From Uranotaenia lowii (lineage: Eukaryota; Arthropoda; Insecta; Diptera; Culicidae), in contig NC_073693.1 in NCBI RefSeq assembly GCF_029784155.1, positions 114,080,683 to 114,144,682 of the forward strand: DNA of 64,000 nucleotides, read 5' to 3'. The position numbers and the translations under genes are program-made. The notes beneath the pieces were generated by a model, which did no database searches, was not told where the DNA came from, and saw only the letters and a program-made list of their open reading frames with translations. This document shows, piece after piece, positions 22,653 through 35,100 of this stretch. Every line of letters starts with the position of its first letter. Positions within the stretch are counted from its first letter, which is position 1.

Positions 22653-23932
22653 CAAATCTGGACGCACTATTATTTTACCATAGTGCTCCTAGTTGTCGGA
22701 TCTGGAATGTTTTGGCAGCACTTTGTAAAGGAATGTTTCTTCTACCAGTGCTGTAAATTTCATTACGATTCGTTTTGTTTCAAAAAAGTTACACGTGATG
22801 CAAGCCGCGAGATGAAAATAAATTTTGAACACCCACGTCAAAAACCCCACGTGGTCGGGTTCAAAAATCGGGAAATCGTTAAAAATGTTCAAATCAACCG
22901 TGTGTAGCGTTCTCAAACGTTTCCGTGAGATGCGTACTATAGATCGGCAGGTTCATACCAAGCGTCATAGTGGAATTAAGGATCGAAAACTGCAGGTGTT
23001 GAGAACGATCAAGGAAAACACAGGGTAGTCGGACTATGACATTGCCAAGAAATTCAACGCCGACCGGTGCACCGTCAGCAGAATTCGTCTACGCGAAGGA
23101 ATACGATCCTATCGGACCAGTAAGCAACCAAACCGGACATTGAAGCAGAATTTAGTAGCCAAAGGACGTGCCCGCAAGTTATACAAGAAGATTCCAACGA
23201 AGTTCGACGGATGCATCCTCATGGATGACGAAACGTACGTGAAGATGGATTTTGGGCAGTTTTCTGGCCAAAAATTATGTAAGGCCACTGCAGTGGTGCA
23301 CTGCACTGGTCATGGTGATGTCCCCGGCAACTTCAAATTCGTTTTTGCTGATAAGTGTGCAAGAAAGTGTTTGATCTGGCAAGGTAATTGCAGCTGCGGA
23401 CGAAAAATTCCGGTTTTTGTGATAAACAAGACCATGGACTCCGAAATGTACAAGGAGGAATGCCTAAAAAACTATTTTTTTTCGTACATTAGATCTCATA
23501 AAGGACCAGTGGTATCGGGCCAACGGGTTGATTTTGTCGAAAAGGACATCAACTCCCCGAACTGCCCTCAATTCCGCCCTATCGAAAATTTTTGGGTAAT
23601 TGTCAAGCAGAAGTTGGAGAAGAATGGTAGGACGACTCGGGAAGCAACAGAGATGAAGAGATTGTGGAACAATCCGCTGAGGTCAGCGAATAGGGTGTCC
23701 AATAGACTAGTTCACTTTTCGGCTTTTTTCGCTGATCACAACGCCACTTACAGGGTTTGATCCTAATTCATTTTCAAGAACTCTGGCCGAATTTGAGCTC
23801 ATTTGAGTAAGTTTACAGCGTGCGCTAGAAGTTTTATTGAAAAAAGTCCATTTTTCTGGAAAATTTTCGTAGATGTGTTCTAGCAAGCTGTTGTTAATAT
23901 AAAATGATAATTTTATAGTGCTCGGTGATTGG
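22653..23932 (+). mobile_element. Tc1/mariner element of the DD37E type, full length but inactive
   Basis: 1280 bp flanked by TA on both sides (22651-22652 and 23933-23934). The terminal inverted repeats match at about 19 of 29 positions and share AATC and GCACTAT. The size and TA duplication are those of a complete Tc1/mariner element, and the transposase inside belongs to the DD37E lineage known from mosquitoes. Diverged ends and a broken gene indicate an old copy. Confidence 0.8.
22825..23760 (+). pseudogene. DD37E-type transposase, broken
   Basis: One reading frame runs from 22825 to the stop at 23758-23760, with a single in-frame TAG at 23026-23028. The N-terminal part has GSKIGKSLKM and STVCSVLKRFREM, a paired-type helix-turn-helix that would bind the element's ends. 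The catalytic half has the first aspartate in MDDETYVKMD (from about 23221) and the third catalytic residue in PQFRPIENFW (Glu). The second aspartate, normally in a WPD block 37 residues before that Glu, is missing: the text jumps from SHKGPV to RVDFVEKD at about 23510-23530, a loss of roughly 20 codons. With a stop codon and no second Asp the copy cannot catalyse transposition. Confidence 0.88.
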
Positions 23933-23934
23933 TA

Positions 23935-26645
23935 TGACAAGCATACGTATGGACCTGTTTTAGATAATTGACTAAATCAAACCGAAAAAATTTAAAAATT
24001 CATAAACTACCAACTTTTACAGAAAATTTACTTACAAGTTAAGAGCTTAAAATCAGTAGTAAATAGAAAAAAAATATTTTCGATATAAACTTTTCATAAA
24101 AAGATAGCCTTATTTATAACCTTTAATTTGATGTATAACACTTAATTATCGCAACAGTACAAGCAAAGATATTCAAACATTCACATCACATTCTTTGAAT
24201 CATAATGTTAGCTCCATTCAAGTTTTAGCATCATGCAACCTGCAAAATGTGGCATCAAGAGGACTTGCTTACAACTTGATCAAAGCGCGCGCTTTTTTTA
24301 ACTCCTAGCCCCGTCATGGGGTACTTGATTGAATAAAATATCCTTTCTTGTGCACAAGTTGGTGTGGAGCAAACTTGAATGAAAAATATTTTATCAAATC
24401 AAATTTGTTGCATAGATAATTGAATAACTTTGCTAGCACTCTTGATTGCAATTTTTGGAAATCATTCCCACAGAGTGGAAAATTAGTAAAATTGAAGGTT
24501 ATATCGACTAGGAAATGTTTTGAATTTTTTACGAGGTTCGAATGTTTTTGTATTTTTTTACGGCCAGCTTTTGCGAGAGATGATCATCCCGATCACCACC
24601 CCCTCCCCTATAGGACCGTGCCTGATTTAAGTCATCTGAGTGCTTGATTTTTAAATGTATTTTTCAATTTTAATAATATCGGAAAACTTTATAAAAATTA
24701 TGCAAAAAATTTAAATGCAGTATTGATTTACAAAGTATTTACAATTAAACTTTAAAAAAATCTGTTGAACCATTCTTCTGCTGTTAAAACGGTTATTGCA
24801 GTCCACTTTTCTATTATGTTTGTCCTCCATTTTGCATGTTTCATGAATCCAACACCAAACCTCCCCCAGGAAGTAGGAATGTACAGGTATACTGATTTGT
24901 AAAAGAAACAAACGAGGGTTTCATGAGCTTCATTCCACTGGCAAACCAAAGTCAATGTGAACGAACAACCAAAGCCAATGTGAACGATGAACACCGGAAA
25001 GAGCTCTGGGGCTGCAGCAATAGCCATCAGGGTCGTGTCAGGTGTTCCGTTTCTCGTGAATGCGCCGTCACAATGCCAACAAGGTAAATCACCGGAAGAG
25101 CATTCCGAGTCACTTCCTGAGAAAATGAACCGGCAGCATGGCGGAATTTTTGGGTTTTGATTTGGGGGTTGACACACAGAAAGGGGATATTAGATAGGAG
25201 ATTAGGTAATAGAAGAACTGAGGTTGATTTATTTTCATAGGGGAGAGTGGAGTAAATTGAAACATATGTTTCAAATGGTCTATAATTTGTATACACTAAG
25301 CGGAATTCTTAATAGCGCGCACAATTTTTTGAGGATTAATGAGCTGGAAAAAATATAAGGTATACCTAGGTATCTATAGATAGCCATCTTAAGGGCCATG
25401 ACCCTAGAAGAAAGATGTAATATGTGAGTTATTGTTTGGTGTTCAGAGTTCAGACACTAAAAAAATCTATTTCCTAACGGGCTGCAGCTTGACAAAGAAG
25501 ATAAAAATGTTAAAAAATGCATTTTAATTTTTTTCCGAAAGCTGAAAATCAGTTACTGTAGGAGTATAATGAGAATCTTCCCTGGGGCAGTATGAACACC
25601 ATTGATCGAGGCACGATGAGCGTTCTCTGCCGTAGAATCTAGCAGCGAATTCAACTCGATGAAGCCAACTGAATTATATAGCTACAGCTTGACTATAGTT
25701 TACATCTGACGATTCAGCCTATTGGTTAGGTGTCGGAGAGGTAATAAGAAGATTCTAGTTCGATTACTGGTCGAGGCTTTTTTTTCAATTCACTTTTTCA
25801 AAATCTTATTGGGGGCATGAATCACGGCTTTATTTTGCTAAAAGTCATGAATTCAATCCAATAAATCTTTCGTAAATAGGATCATGACAGTGTCTAGCAG
25901 TTTTTTGAAATCATCATGATTAATTCTAGTCGAAGTTAAGAGGTTTTTGCTTGTTCTTTCCTTTTTTCGAAAATCTTATGTATACCACATGAGACTGTGC
26001 TTTCTGAAGTTTTTGACCCCATATCGCGCCCATATGTACAAACTGTTAAACTAATTCATGCATCAATTCGTTGGCACGATTTTTGAAAATAATCCGAAGT
26101 GGAGCGCATTTGAAGCTTCTAAAAAGACAGTTTGGATCAGGATTTTCCGATAAGTTAAAATCCAAAAAGCCAAAACTTTTCCTAAGACGACTACATTTAA
26201 CTACACAAAACTTCAAGACAGACATCCCTTTTATGGAGGAAAAAATATTGATAAATTTAACATTTAGGCAAACAGTGCCATGATTCAAGTCCGCAAGAAT
26301 TTTCCGAAAGAAAAATTAATTTTCCAGGGTAGCAAAGTTGAAATTCAAATTTGATCCTACTTAAAATCTTTGAGATTTTCTTGCCAAACGTGTTTTCTGA
26401 GATAATTTTTTGATTTCAACTAGTACATGAACTGGAAAAATGTTTAGGAACATTAAGACTTCCAATTTAGCAAGTCAGGTGGAAAAAAACGTCTGAAAAC
26501 ATAAGGATTTTCCGATTGACCTGATGACATACCACATATTTTATGCTTTTGTAATCACTGGTAATCCTACCGATAATTTGGTTGAAAGCAGCTGATACTG
26601 AACTTTGAAAATAAGTGTGCGCTTTTAGGAATTTACCGCACTGTA
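23935..26645. other. Non-coding DNA, no gene recognised
   Basis: The longest frame (24752-25177, -, 141 codons) is Cys/Trp-rich with no recognisable domain. A near-duplicate of about 20 bp (AAAG-CAATGTGAACGA) occurs at about 24950 and 24972. A tRNA-like segment lies at 25717-25777. Confidence 0.45.
25717..25777 (+). pseudogene. tRNA-like sequence followed by a T8 run
   Basis: GCCTATTGGTTAGG resembles an A box and AGTTCGATTAC a B box. CTAGT/ACTGG can form a 5-bp T stem around TCGATT, and GCCT/AGGC could close the acceptor. A T8 run (Pol III terminator type) follows at once. At about 61 nt it lacks a full anticodon arm, so it is a tRNA-derived remnant or SINE head rather than a working tRNA. 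Confidence 0.35.
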
Positions 26646-26649
26646 GAGC

Positions 26650-27475
26650 TAGCCAGATTGCCCGTTTTTATCCGAGTTTACACGGATATTTAATACAAAT
26701 TTTGGAGAAAGTCCGGTCCGTCCCAGTGGCCCAGATTTCAATGAAAAAATACCGGAATTTTCCCGGATTTATTAACTTTATTTTTTAAATTAAACAAAAA
26801 AATACAAATTGCGTTGTAACTTTTTTATTTATGCGCCCAACACGAAATTCTAAAATCAAGTTAGGCCGGAACGAATTTCAAATCCTTCTTTTGTAACTAA
26901 GAGTTGAAACATCGCGAGTAGGGGGGGGGGACAATAAATAATAATGTGAAAAACAAATAAATTGGAATACATTGCACGGATGCTCGTAAGCAACAAAATT
27001 GCATGCTATATCATTGCACAAACTCATAATTCAAGTAATTTTTTATCGAAAAATTCAATCAAATAAAGAATATGAAACGTGGAATAACGTGGAATCTTCC
27101 AAAACTTGTATTTTGGTCTTGCAATCTTTCGGATATTTAATTTTTATTAGAAATTAACATAAAATATTTCAAACTTTATTTATTCCCCCCTTCGAGTTTT
27201 TTTAGAAATTTCGAAGAGGGGGGGGGGGAAGAATGAAGAAATTGATATTTGTTCCAGCCTTATATAAAAATAATTATGAAAGTTTTTTGGAGGCCTACAG
27301 TACGATCAAAAATCTGTTTATGAGTTTCAATGAAAGATTTTTTCTTCTACTATTCAATCTACAATTTTGAATTTGATTTCAAAAATGTTTTTGTTGCGGA
27401 TTTTGCCAAAGTTTTAAGATAAATTAGTGCAGATTTGTCCGGCCCGGATATCTGCGTGCTGAAAAATTTTCCAAT
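26650..27475 (-). repeat. CCGGGCAA-rich dispersed repeat, copy 2, interrupted
   Basis: The left end (GCCCAGATTTCAATGAAAAA, then CCCGGATTTATTAAC) and right end (AATTATGAAAG-TTTTTTGGAGGCCTA, then GTCCGGCCCGGATAT) match the reverse of the family. About 400 bp of unrelated DNA separate them (about 26850-27255), bounded near each end by runs of 10-11 G (26922-26932 and about 27217-27227). That insert is unidentified. Confidence 0.55.
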
Positions 27476-27784
27476 GTTTTAAAATAAACGATTGCAGTGG
27501 TAAATCGTATCTTTTAGGAATAAAACCTTTTCTTTATTTAGTCAAGTTTTTGCTGTTTGAATAATTCGATATATTTAGAATTTTAAAAAAAAATTTGCGG
27601 AATTGTGGATGATTTAATCAGAACTGGTAAAATACCATGAAAAATTGTTGATTTTTTATAATGTAATAATATTTTTAATTTATTTTAAGGAATTTCGTAA
27701 AGCACTTCAAATATTTTGTTACAATTCCTGACAATTTCACAACATTTTTTTCTAACAACTCCTTAAAAGGGTAATAAATTGCGA

Positions 27785-28560
27785 ATGCGTTCACCCTCAT
27801 CCGTCCTGGGAATGTTTACCCGTTAGAGTTCTTTTAGTGTCAATTTGCAACTCCTGACTAAAATCGCTTTATCTCTTTTGTTCCTCAAATCTATTTGTAC
27901 AAAATTTATAGTTTAGGAAACCTCGTGACGTAACTCAAGCATGTTTTCTAGACAATATTTAGCTACAACACTTCAGTTTTCCGTTTTTCAAAGGCTAAGA
28001 AAAAAAAACCTAAAAAAACTGTAGATCAGCTAAAAAGTATTGAAATTAAAATCAATAAATGTCCAAGAAAGCTGAAGTTAGAATCTAATGGTTGGATATG
28101 AAGGATATGTTTTTATAAAAAAAATTAATTTTTATTTATTTATTTAATATATAAAAAAGTGGTGTAACAACCGTACTTTTGAATCTATGAACCTTCAAAA
28201 TTGTTCAAGTCAAACCAGAAAAATTTTGGAAAAGGATTGGAAAGTTGAGGTTTTTTGGCACATTTTCACATCTTTTGATTTTTTTAAATTTTTTTTATTT
28301 TTTATTTTTATTTTTATTTTTATTTTTTTTTATTTTTTATTTTTTTCTTTTCTAATCGACGTTTTTCGGCGAAAAACGTCGATTAAAAAACAAAAAAATT
28401 CATTGCGGCGATAAAACAAAAATCAACATCTTTAGATTTTCAAAATACGAATCACAGAATTTTTAACAATTTTAAAAGCTAGCTATTTTTCGAACTTTTT
28501 ATCAATTTGCAATTTTAGATTTTAACACATCTTTTCAACTTTGGACTAGATTTTGAGTAT
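27785..28560 (+). repeat. Relative of the long-inverted-repeat element at 9091-10706
   Basis: 27890-28060 matches the left arm at 9150-9330 (CTAGACAATATTTAGCTACAA, shared with diverged bases). 28150-28175 matches 9950-9975 (AAAAAAGT-GTG, CCG-ACTT). 28430-28510 matches the reverse of 10265-10360 (ATCACAGAATTTTT, AGCTA, TTCGAACTTTTTATCAATT). It lacks the piggyBac-type MITE, so it shows the unoccupied site of that insertion. A hairpin sits near its centre. Confidence 0.6.
28353..28385. other. Perfect 15-bp hairpin with 3-base loop
   Basis: TAATCGACGTTTTTC (28353-28367), loop GGC, then its exact complement (28371-28385). It is framed by a T-rich run on the left and an A-rich run on the right, so the stem extends imperfectly. 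It lies close to the middle of the long-inverted-repeat element and is probably its fold point. Confidence 0.8.
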
Positions 28561-28853
28561 ATAAATACCAGTATTTCTCAGTAAAATTATACTCACCAGA
28601 AAGGCAATTTCAATCCAAATCCAGTGGTGTATTTACATAAGCACAGCGATACTTGACAAAAATCGGTTATTTTTTATGAAGCACTTGTTAAAATCTTCAG
28701 TCGTCTCCAATAAAGTTGTTCATTAAATTGAAATCTTTAATATCACAAACTCGTAAATAATTTTGAATTTTTCTATTGCTTTTTCTTAAACTTGCGTTGT
28801 ATCTTTGAAAAACAAGAATATCTGAGTAATACTTGAGTCCACGAATAAATATA

Positions 28854-29793
28854 GGGGGAAGTTGTCTACTACCGGACACTTAAGGTTTTTAAGCAATAAC
28901 TTCAAAAATATTTTTTTGTAAATATTGGTTCCTCTACTGATTTGAAGAGTATCAATATTATGATCACTAAACAATATTAGAAAAAAAATAATTTACAACA
29001 TATTCATGTGGTTAGAGAAACCATTTTATGTTAGTTTTCACTCATTTCCAAAAGTGTCGTCTATGGCCGGACACTACGAATTTCATCCCCAAAGTTGTCG
29101 ACAATGGCACAAAAACGTAGCAAAATGACTGAAATCACTTGTTTAGGTCTTGAGAGTCTCTATGAAGCCATTCATAAAAGTTTTTTTGACAAACCAGAAT
29201 GTAACATTTGTTTCGAAAAAACTAGAGTAAATTTGTCTATGACCGGACAGCAAAATTTAAAGCTTATCAGAGGACCAAAATAGTTTGGTTATTGGATCCG
29301 TATCTTCAGCTAACCATTTTAGGGTGCTATAGAGATGAAAAAATTAAAGTTTCAAGTTGAAATCATCTATAATTTTGAATATGTTCTTGTCCGGTCATAG
29401 ACAACAATATGGTGTCCGGTCATAGAGAAATCACTTTTTTTTTTGTTTTCTTAATATTTTGTTTGAACTTCCGATTTTTTATCTTATATCTACTGAAGTC
29501 GAAAGATAACCAACCAACGATGACGTTTATGTGCAATTCATATTTGACAAGCCGTAAAAACTGATCACAATATAAATGTAAAGTTTGGGCGATCCTCGCC
29601 GAACTACTAGGCGAAAGCTTTCAAAGCCTATAATTGGTTTACCTTTTCAGATTGGATTACCATATTTCTAGCACCATATCAGGCTTCTATTTATTTTATT
29701 TTCATGGTGTTAAAACATTTTTAGGATATTGCGTTTTCGAAAAATCAATGTTGTCCGGCCATAGGAGGTGTCCGGTCATAGACGACTTCCCCC
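28854..29793. mobile_element. 940-bp MITE with TA duplication and repeated CCGGACA motif
   Basis: TA flanks both ends (28852-28853 and 29794-29795). The termini are inverted repeats of about 27 bp beginning GGGGGAAGT-GTCTA and ending in ACCGGACAC. The motif CTATGACCGGACA or CTATGGCCGGACA recurs inside in both orientations at about 29060, 29235, 29393, 29413, 29753 and 29771, as expected for repeated transposase binding sites. There is no transposase. TA duplication suggests a Tc1/mariner-related mobiliser. Confidence 0.85.
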
Positions 29794-29795
29794 TA

Positions 29796-30984
29796 CATAG
29801 GAAAATAAATAAATCAGTTTTTCAAAGCTGTAGAGTTTTGAAATTTCCAAACCTCATAGTAGGTACCAAAATTTTATGTGATAGGTCACATTTGACAAAT
29901 TTTACAAATTCAGGATGTCTAAATCTTCCAGGATTAGTTTTTTAAAGACAGCCAAGGAAAATACATTTTCTCCATCTAAATGAATTGAAGAAATAGCAAA
30001 CTTTATTAAATTAATGGAAAAAACGTTCTTTCTATAATTAGAATCAATTTTTTTTATATCATAGAAAAGATGAAGTCATTATAACAAGTTTTGGTAAATT
30101 TATTGATCGTTCTTTCAGAACGATTCTGAATATATTTCCAAAAATAAATTGAATAAGTTTTCAATAAAATTACACTTGAAATCTAAACAATAATTGTTTT
30201 GTTGTCGATAAAATACTGACCTTCCAAATTAAAAGTTGGGCCGTAAAAGAAATTTATAAAGTGCTTGATTTAACATCTGAGCCCACTAGCTGTTCATTTT
30301 TCCAGGGGCAAATGAGATAATAGGATCTATAAAAAATCTATGATGAAAAATAAAAATAATTAAAAATTTAATGACAGCGTTTTTAACCCTCTAGCAAATC
30401 ATTCGAAGACATAGTTTGAAAATGTTTTAAAAAGTTCACAAAAATGTCAGGCTCTGAAGTTTTTTTAATGGTATAATCACATTCAATATAACCATCCAGA
30501 AATTATGAACTGAAAAATAATAATATTTTTTTATTCATTTCTGTTAATAATTAAATTTTTGTGTTCCCAATACAAGAATCTATGATGCTCTTTCTTTGTT
30601 TTGCATTCAAAATCTGATAGTTGAAGTTTTTGATTTATCTTCGATAGGATATTTCAATCTATTGTTTTGCGAACTTTTTTACTGCTTTATTTATAGTTTT
30701 ATTTTTAGATTTGAAATTTATCAATAATTGAATATTAAAAACGGATGGAAGATTAAAAGAAAAGTATACGTGTTGAATATGAGCAAAGTAAAAAATATAA
30801 ATTGGAAACTTTTCATTACATACCTAATTTATGGTCATTACAAATCACCAATATCGCCCTTAAACTATCAAAAAATCAAAAATCAACAAAACAATATATA
30901 AAACTGGGATTAAGATGATTTGTTGTTCTGAAAAACCTTTCAATTCATGTTAAAAGACTCGCATCTTAAACAATTAACTTGCAC
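29796..30984. other. AT-rich non-coding DNA, nothing recognised
   Basis: Very AT-rich with only short frames. No repeat copies matched elsewhere in the window. Confidence 0.5.
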
Positions 30985-32155
30985 TCTACATAGGAGGGTT
31001 TTTGGGTACGATAAATATTTCTTTGTTGTTTTGAGATCTCTCGCTCATTGTAGAAGGATATAGAAAGAGGAGACTAAGGCTTTACATTTTTAAGTCTGAC
31101 TTGAGAACTTATCGAGCATATAAACCAAATTTGGAATGGGACGGTAAACAGGTAGCATGAAAACGAAAAATGATTCGATACCTTATCAAGCAAAAGAAAG
31201 AATGTTGTTCATAGGAGGGTAGGGTAGAAGAAATATTTCTATGATGATTTGAGATCCCTCCATTTATACAGAGGGGAGATAGACAGGAAAAAAGTCTCTT
31301 AAAAATCACTTTTATATTCATACTACAAATCAGAGGGGATACGAGAGAAATAGAGAGGCTTTATAGCATATTTCTTCGCAGAACTTGAAAACTAATGAAT
31401 CAAATAATCCAAAATTATGCATATGTGCTATGTATTTCCAAAACAAAAATCTATGTTAATTTGAAACCTGCTCTATATTCGACAAGGGAGAGGAGGGGAA
31501 TTCCATACACGTGAAACACACATTTTTGCATAACTTTAGTGCTATCGAAGTAAATAAAGGCACCAGTACTAATTTGGAATTTGAACAATGATTTAAAAAA
31601 CATACTTTAGAAAAGGTTTTTACAACACATGAAAATCATTCACAAAAATTAGAATTTATCTTCTCAGTATTGCAGTTCGAAGCTGAAATTGCAGCTTCCA
31701 TTTTAAAGAAAAATTTTTAAATTTTTATTTGGGGTACCGACGGATTAAAATTTCACTTATTTTTAAAGGTTTTGCAAAGCACACCGAGTCAGTAAGTAGA
31801 TTTATAAAAGTTCAACTATGGTTTAATCCGTTTGCATTTGCCCCGGTGTACCTGAATTGAAATTTAAATTTGAATGAAGATTGAAATTAAAAACTGGAAG
31901 CAAGAGAAATTTTGATAACTGTTACCCTTCTCGGCGATAAAATAATCATTTTAAGGTTTTGTGTTATTTTTACATGAAAATAAACTTACAAGGCTATAAA
32001 CTTCAGTTTCTGCTCTTTTTAAAGCATTTGGTTCTAAAGTACATGTTGAGATTTAGTTTGAAACGCTGTCTAGAAAATAAAACTGAATTCCAATAATTTT
32101 AACAAATTCAATTAAATTTTTAAAGGTGAAGCGAAGCATACTGGGTCAGCTAGTT
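30985..32155 (+). mobile_element. Possible Helitron-type element, 3' end at about 32154
   Basis: The region ends GGTGAAGCGAAGCATACT then GGGTCAGCTAG before TT; a terminal CTAG next to T is typical of Helitron 3' ends. A diverged second copy of the end (CAAAGCACACCGAGTCAG) lies at about 31789. Further upstream, purine-rich words near GAGATCCCTCC and GAGGGGAGATA repeat about every 210-250 bp (31030, 31250, 31480). I see neither a Rep/helicase frame nor a secure 5' end, so this would be a non-autonomous copy. Confidence 0.4.
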
Positions 32156-35100
32156 ATTTCTATACAAATCACACTATTCAAAATTTAAAACCACAATGAA
32201 ACACAATATCGTTGGTATATTTCGACCCATCGAATGGAAGTCTTCATTAAATATCTTTTTTTCTTTTGAGCTGTCATCACTCGAAAGGATTAAACCATTT
32301 TAATCCTCATCAAAAATCGCGAAAACAATCTGCTGTTTGCTGGAACATTTCCCACCGTCTCGAGGGGCTTCCAAAAGCACAACAATGATGGATTATTGCG
32401 CGATATTTCCGTTTCCGGGTTTTCTTTTGCCCCCTCTCAACGACTTGTTCGATGGCGTGTATCCTCTTGGCTTAAACATTTCCGCTTAATTTTTTGCCGC
32501 ATTGCCGAGGTGTTCTTGGAAGAAGGAATAATTGAGCAAAAAGTGTGCTTTTTATGCGAGATTTTTTTTTTAAGAACCATTCAATGGTTGTTGCCGCAAA
32601 TTTTCAAGGTTTATGGCCTCGTTAAAATAATTATTATGACGGTGTTTATGCAAATCGAGAATCAGACTATGGAACATATGTAGCCAATGGTAACTTCCAG
32701 ATTTAAATTGAGCGTAACTACTTCGAACTGTCTAGTTGAGAACCCTAGTTTCTAGGACGAGAAAAACTTGTTCCTGTTTCCCATTCACTAGTAGGTAACA
32801 GTTCATTGATGAATGAGTTTTCCAAATCGAGCTGACAGTACCCACATAGTTTGAGAGTTTTGGGAAAAGATGTGATCGATCGGAGGTCTCGAGCCCGGCA
32901 ACATTTGCAATAATTTGGATGCATGGGAGCGTAAATTGAATAAACGGGAGCTGGAGATGCTCCAACTCAAGCCCCAAACGAGAAGGGTAAAGCATAATAA
33001 AAATTGATGGTGGTGGAGAGAGATTGGTGAGTAAAAAAAGGATTTCGCATTCATCCTTTTCGCTATATGGTTCTCGTGTGGTTTGAACCACTACTGATTG
33101 AACTCGCTTACCCATTCAATCATCGGGATCCGGGCTGGCTTTTATCAGATATTGGGCTGAGATTTGGGTTAAGATTTTGAATTGATTTGAGGGGACCGAA
33201 TTGGAGATCCGTGATTTCAGCTGGAGGATTGGATAAAAGAAAAACAGATTTTTATTCGAATATTTAACGAGCTACGGGAAACCCAGACTTGGTTCTGTAC
33301 TTAAAAAAAATAATTTTAATGTATTGATAGCTTTCGCAGGCTTCCTATATGCCGTTTTTATTTATTTGTTAAAACTACGCTTTCTACTTTCCATTTGAAT
33401 TCCGAAATCGAAAAACTAATATAATGTTAAACATTTGATGAAAGGTAACGTCGTGCGGGTGATTATTTGTTTAAGGCAGCGGTCTTGGCACTGTTTAATC
33501 ATTACCCAAGATATTTTGTGAAAGTTAATATCACCTGCTATCAACACAGGAATCAACTGTCTCATCCTAAAAATGCATATTAAAAGCTTTGTTCTGCACA
33601 AAACAAATATTTCTTAAAATGGTATATCAAATAATTTTCCGACCGAAATAGAAAACCTTGCAAAAATTTTCTTACTGATCGTACCAAAACTAAACTGAAA
33701 AAGTGGAATGCAAAATTTACTTTAATTAAAACATTAGTAATTTCTCTAGGAAACTATTTATAATACTTTTTCATAATCTAAATTCTAATTTAAATTTTCA
33801 TAATCTAATCGACTCAACTTAGGGGTTAACCAATTCATGAAGTTAAAAACCCGATTCAATACACTTAACATTGGATTGGAGGCTTTCTTACAGAGTGTAA
33901 ATTATCTTTGGAAACATATGACACAATGATGGATACCTTATTTCTAAATATACATGATTAATCTATAAAAAAGATAATAATTTAAGAAAATCGAAAGCAA
34001 AAATTACTAAACTCAATATAAAAAAAGATGACCAGTACGTTTTTTGGAGTATAACGAACTGATATTCAAGGAGTTCATTTACTATTAAAATATTTCAAAC
34101 TGTTTAAGTTTGAGAGCCACATTTCTCGACGCTCACTAGTGGTCAAGGGGTTAGCCTCCTAAACTCTCATGATAGATGGCGTGGGATCTATTCTCGGCTG
34201 TTTGATGAACTTTTTGTCAAATTTTCGATCGCTTCCCTAATTAATTTAGCGATTGCTAGCTACTGCTGCTGAGCAGGCAAATGGCCGACATAAGCATGAT
34301 ATTTACTATGGAATAGAACAATTTTAAACAATTTTGTTTTTTTTTTTGTTTTTAAGATATGACCTACAGGAAAAAAAAAATCCAATTTTTTGATACTAAA
34401 TTCATCAAAATCGTGAAACCTAGAATAGGAGTTAATGTGGTAAGAACGTTTTAAATGGAACATACAAATTCACGGACATCATCGTAACTCGTCGAGCTGA
34501 GTCGATTGGTATGTATAAAGTGGGGTCTTGGACCTTTAATTAATGATATCCCCAACTGACCGTTCGCTATGCCTTTCTGTAAGAAAGCCAAAAAATCAGA
34601 ACAATAGGACTGCGTCCATTTAGGATCATTTTCGAATTTCTCAAGCCCTGTTGCTTAAAAAGTCTTTTTTAGCCCTGTTGCTTAGAAGGTAACGTCCTTT
34701 TAGGTTTGTATGGGAACATTCAATGTTTTGTTCTTTAAAATAAATATGATTTCTTTTTTTTTTTTTACTCTGCCGAACAACTTTGTCGAACACCGTATAT
34801 AAGGATCTCTTCAGATAACTCAGTTATAAACTAGTTGAATGAAGATATGTCTGTTGGCATTGAAAGTAGACCAATTAAACTAGCAAAACTTTAACTAACC
34901 CTTCGTTTGATTTACTAAGAAATTTGAAACAATTACTTAAAGCTGTTGTTAATTTCGCATAAAACAAAATAGTCAACTTTTTTTATGGCAATAATATTTC
35001 TCACTTGAAGATCAGTTTTAATTAAAAAAAAATTTCAGTGAAAAGAGTTACAAATAATACCAACTTGATTCTGAAGAATATGGAACATTTTCAAAGGCTT

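Noticed and set aside
24752..25177. 141-codon minus-strand frame
   Set aside because: Cys/Trp-rich with no recognised motif; overlapped by other open frames and lacking support as an exon.
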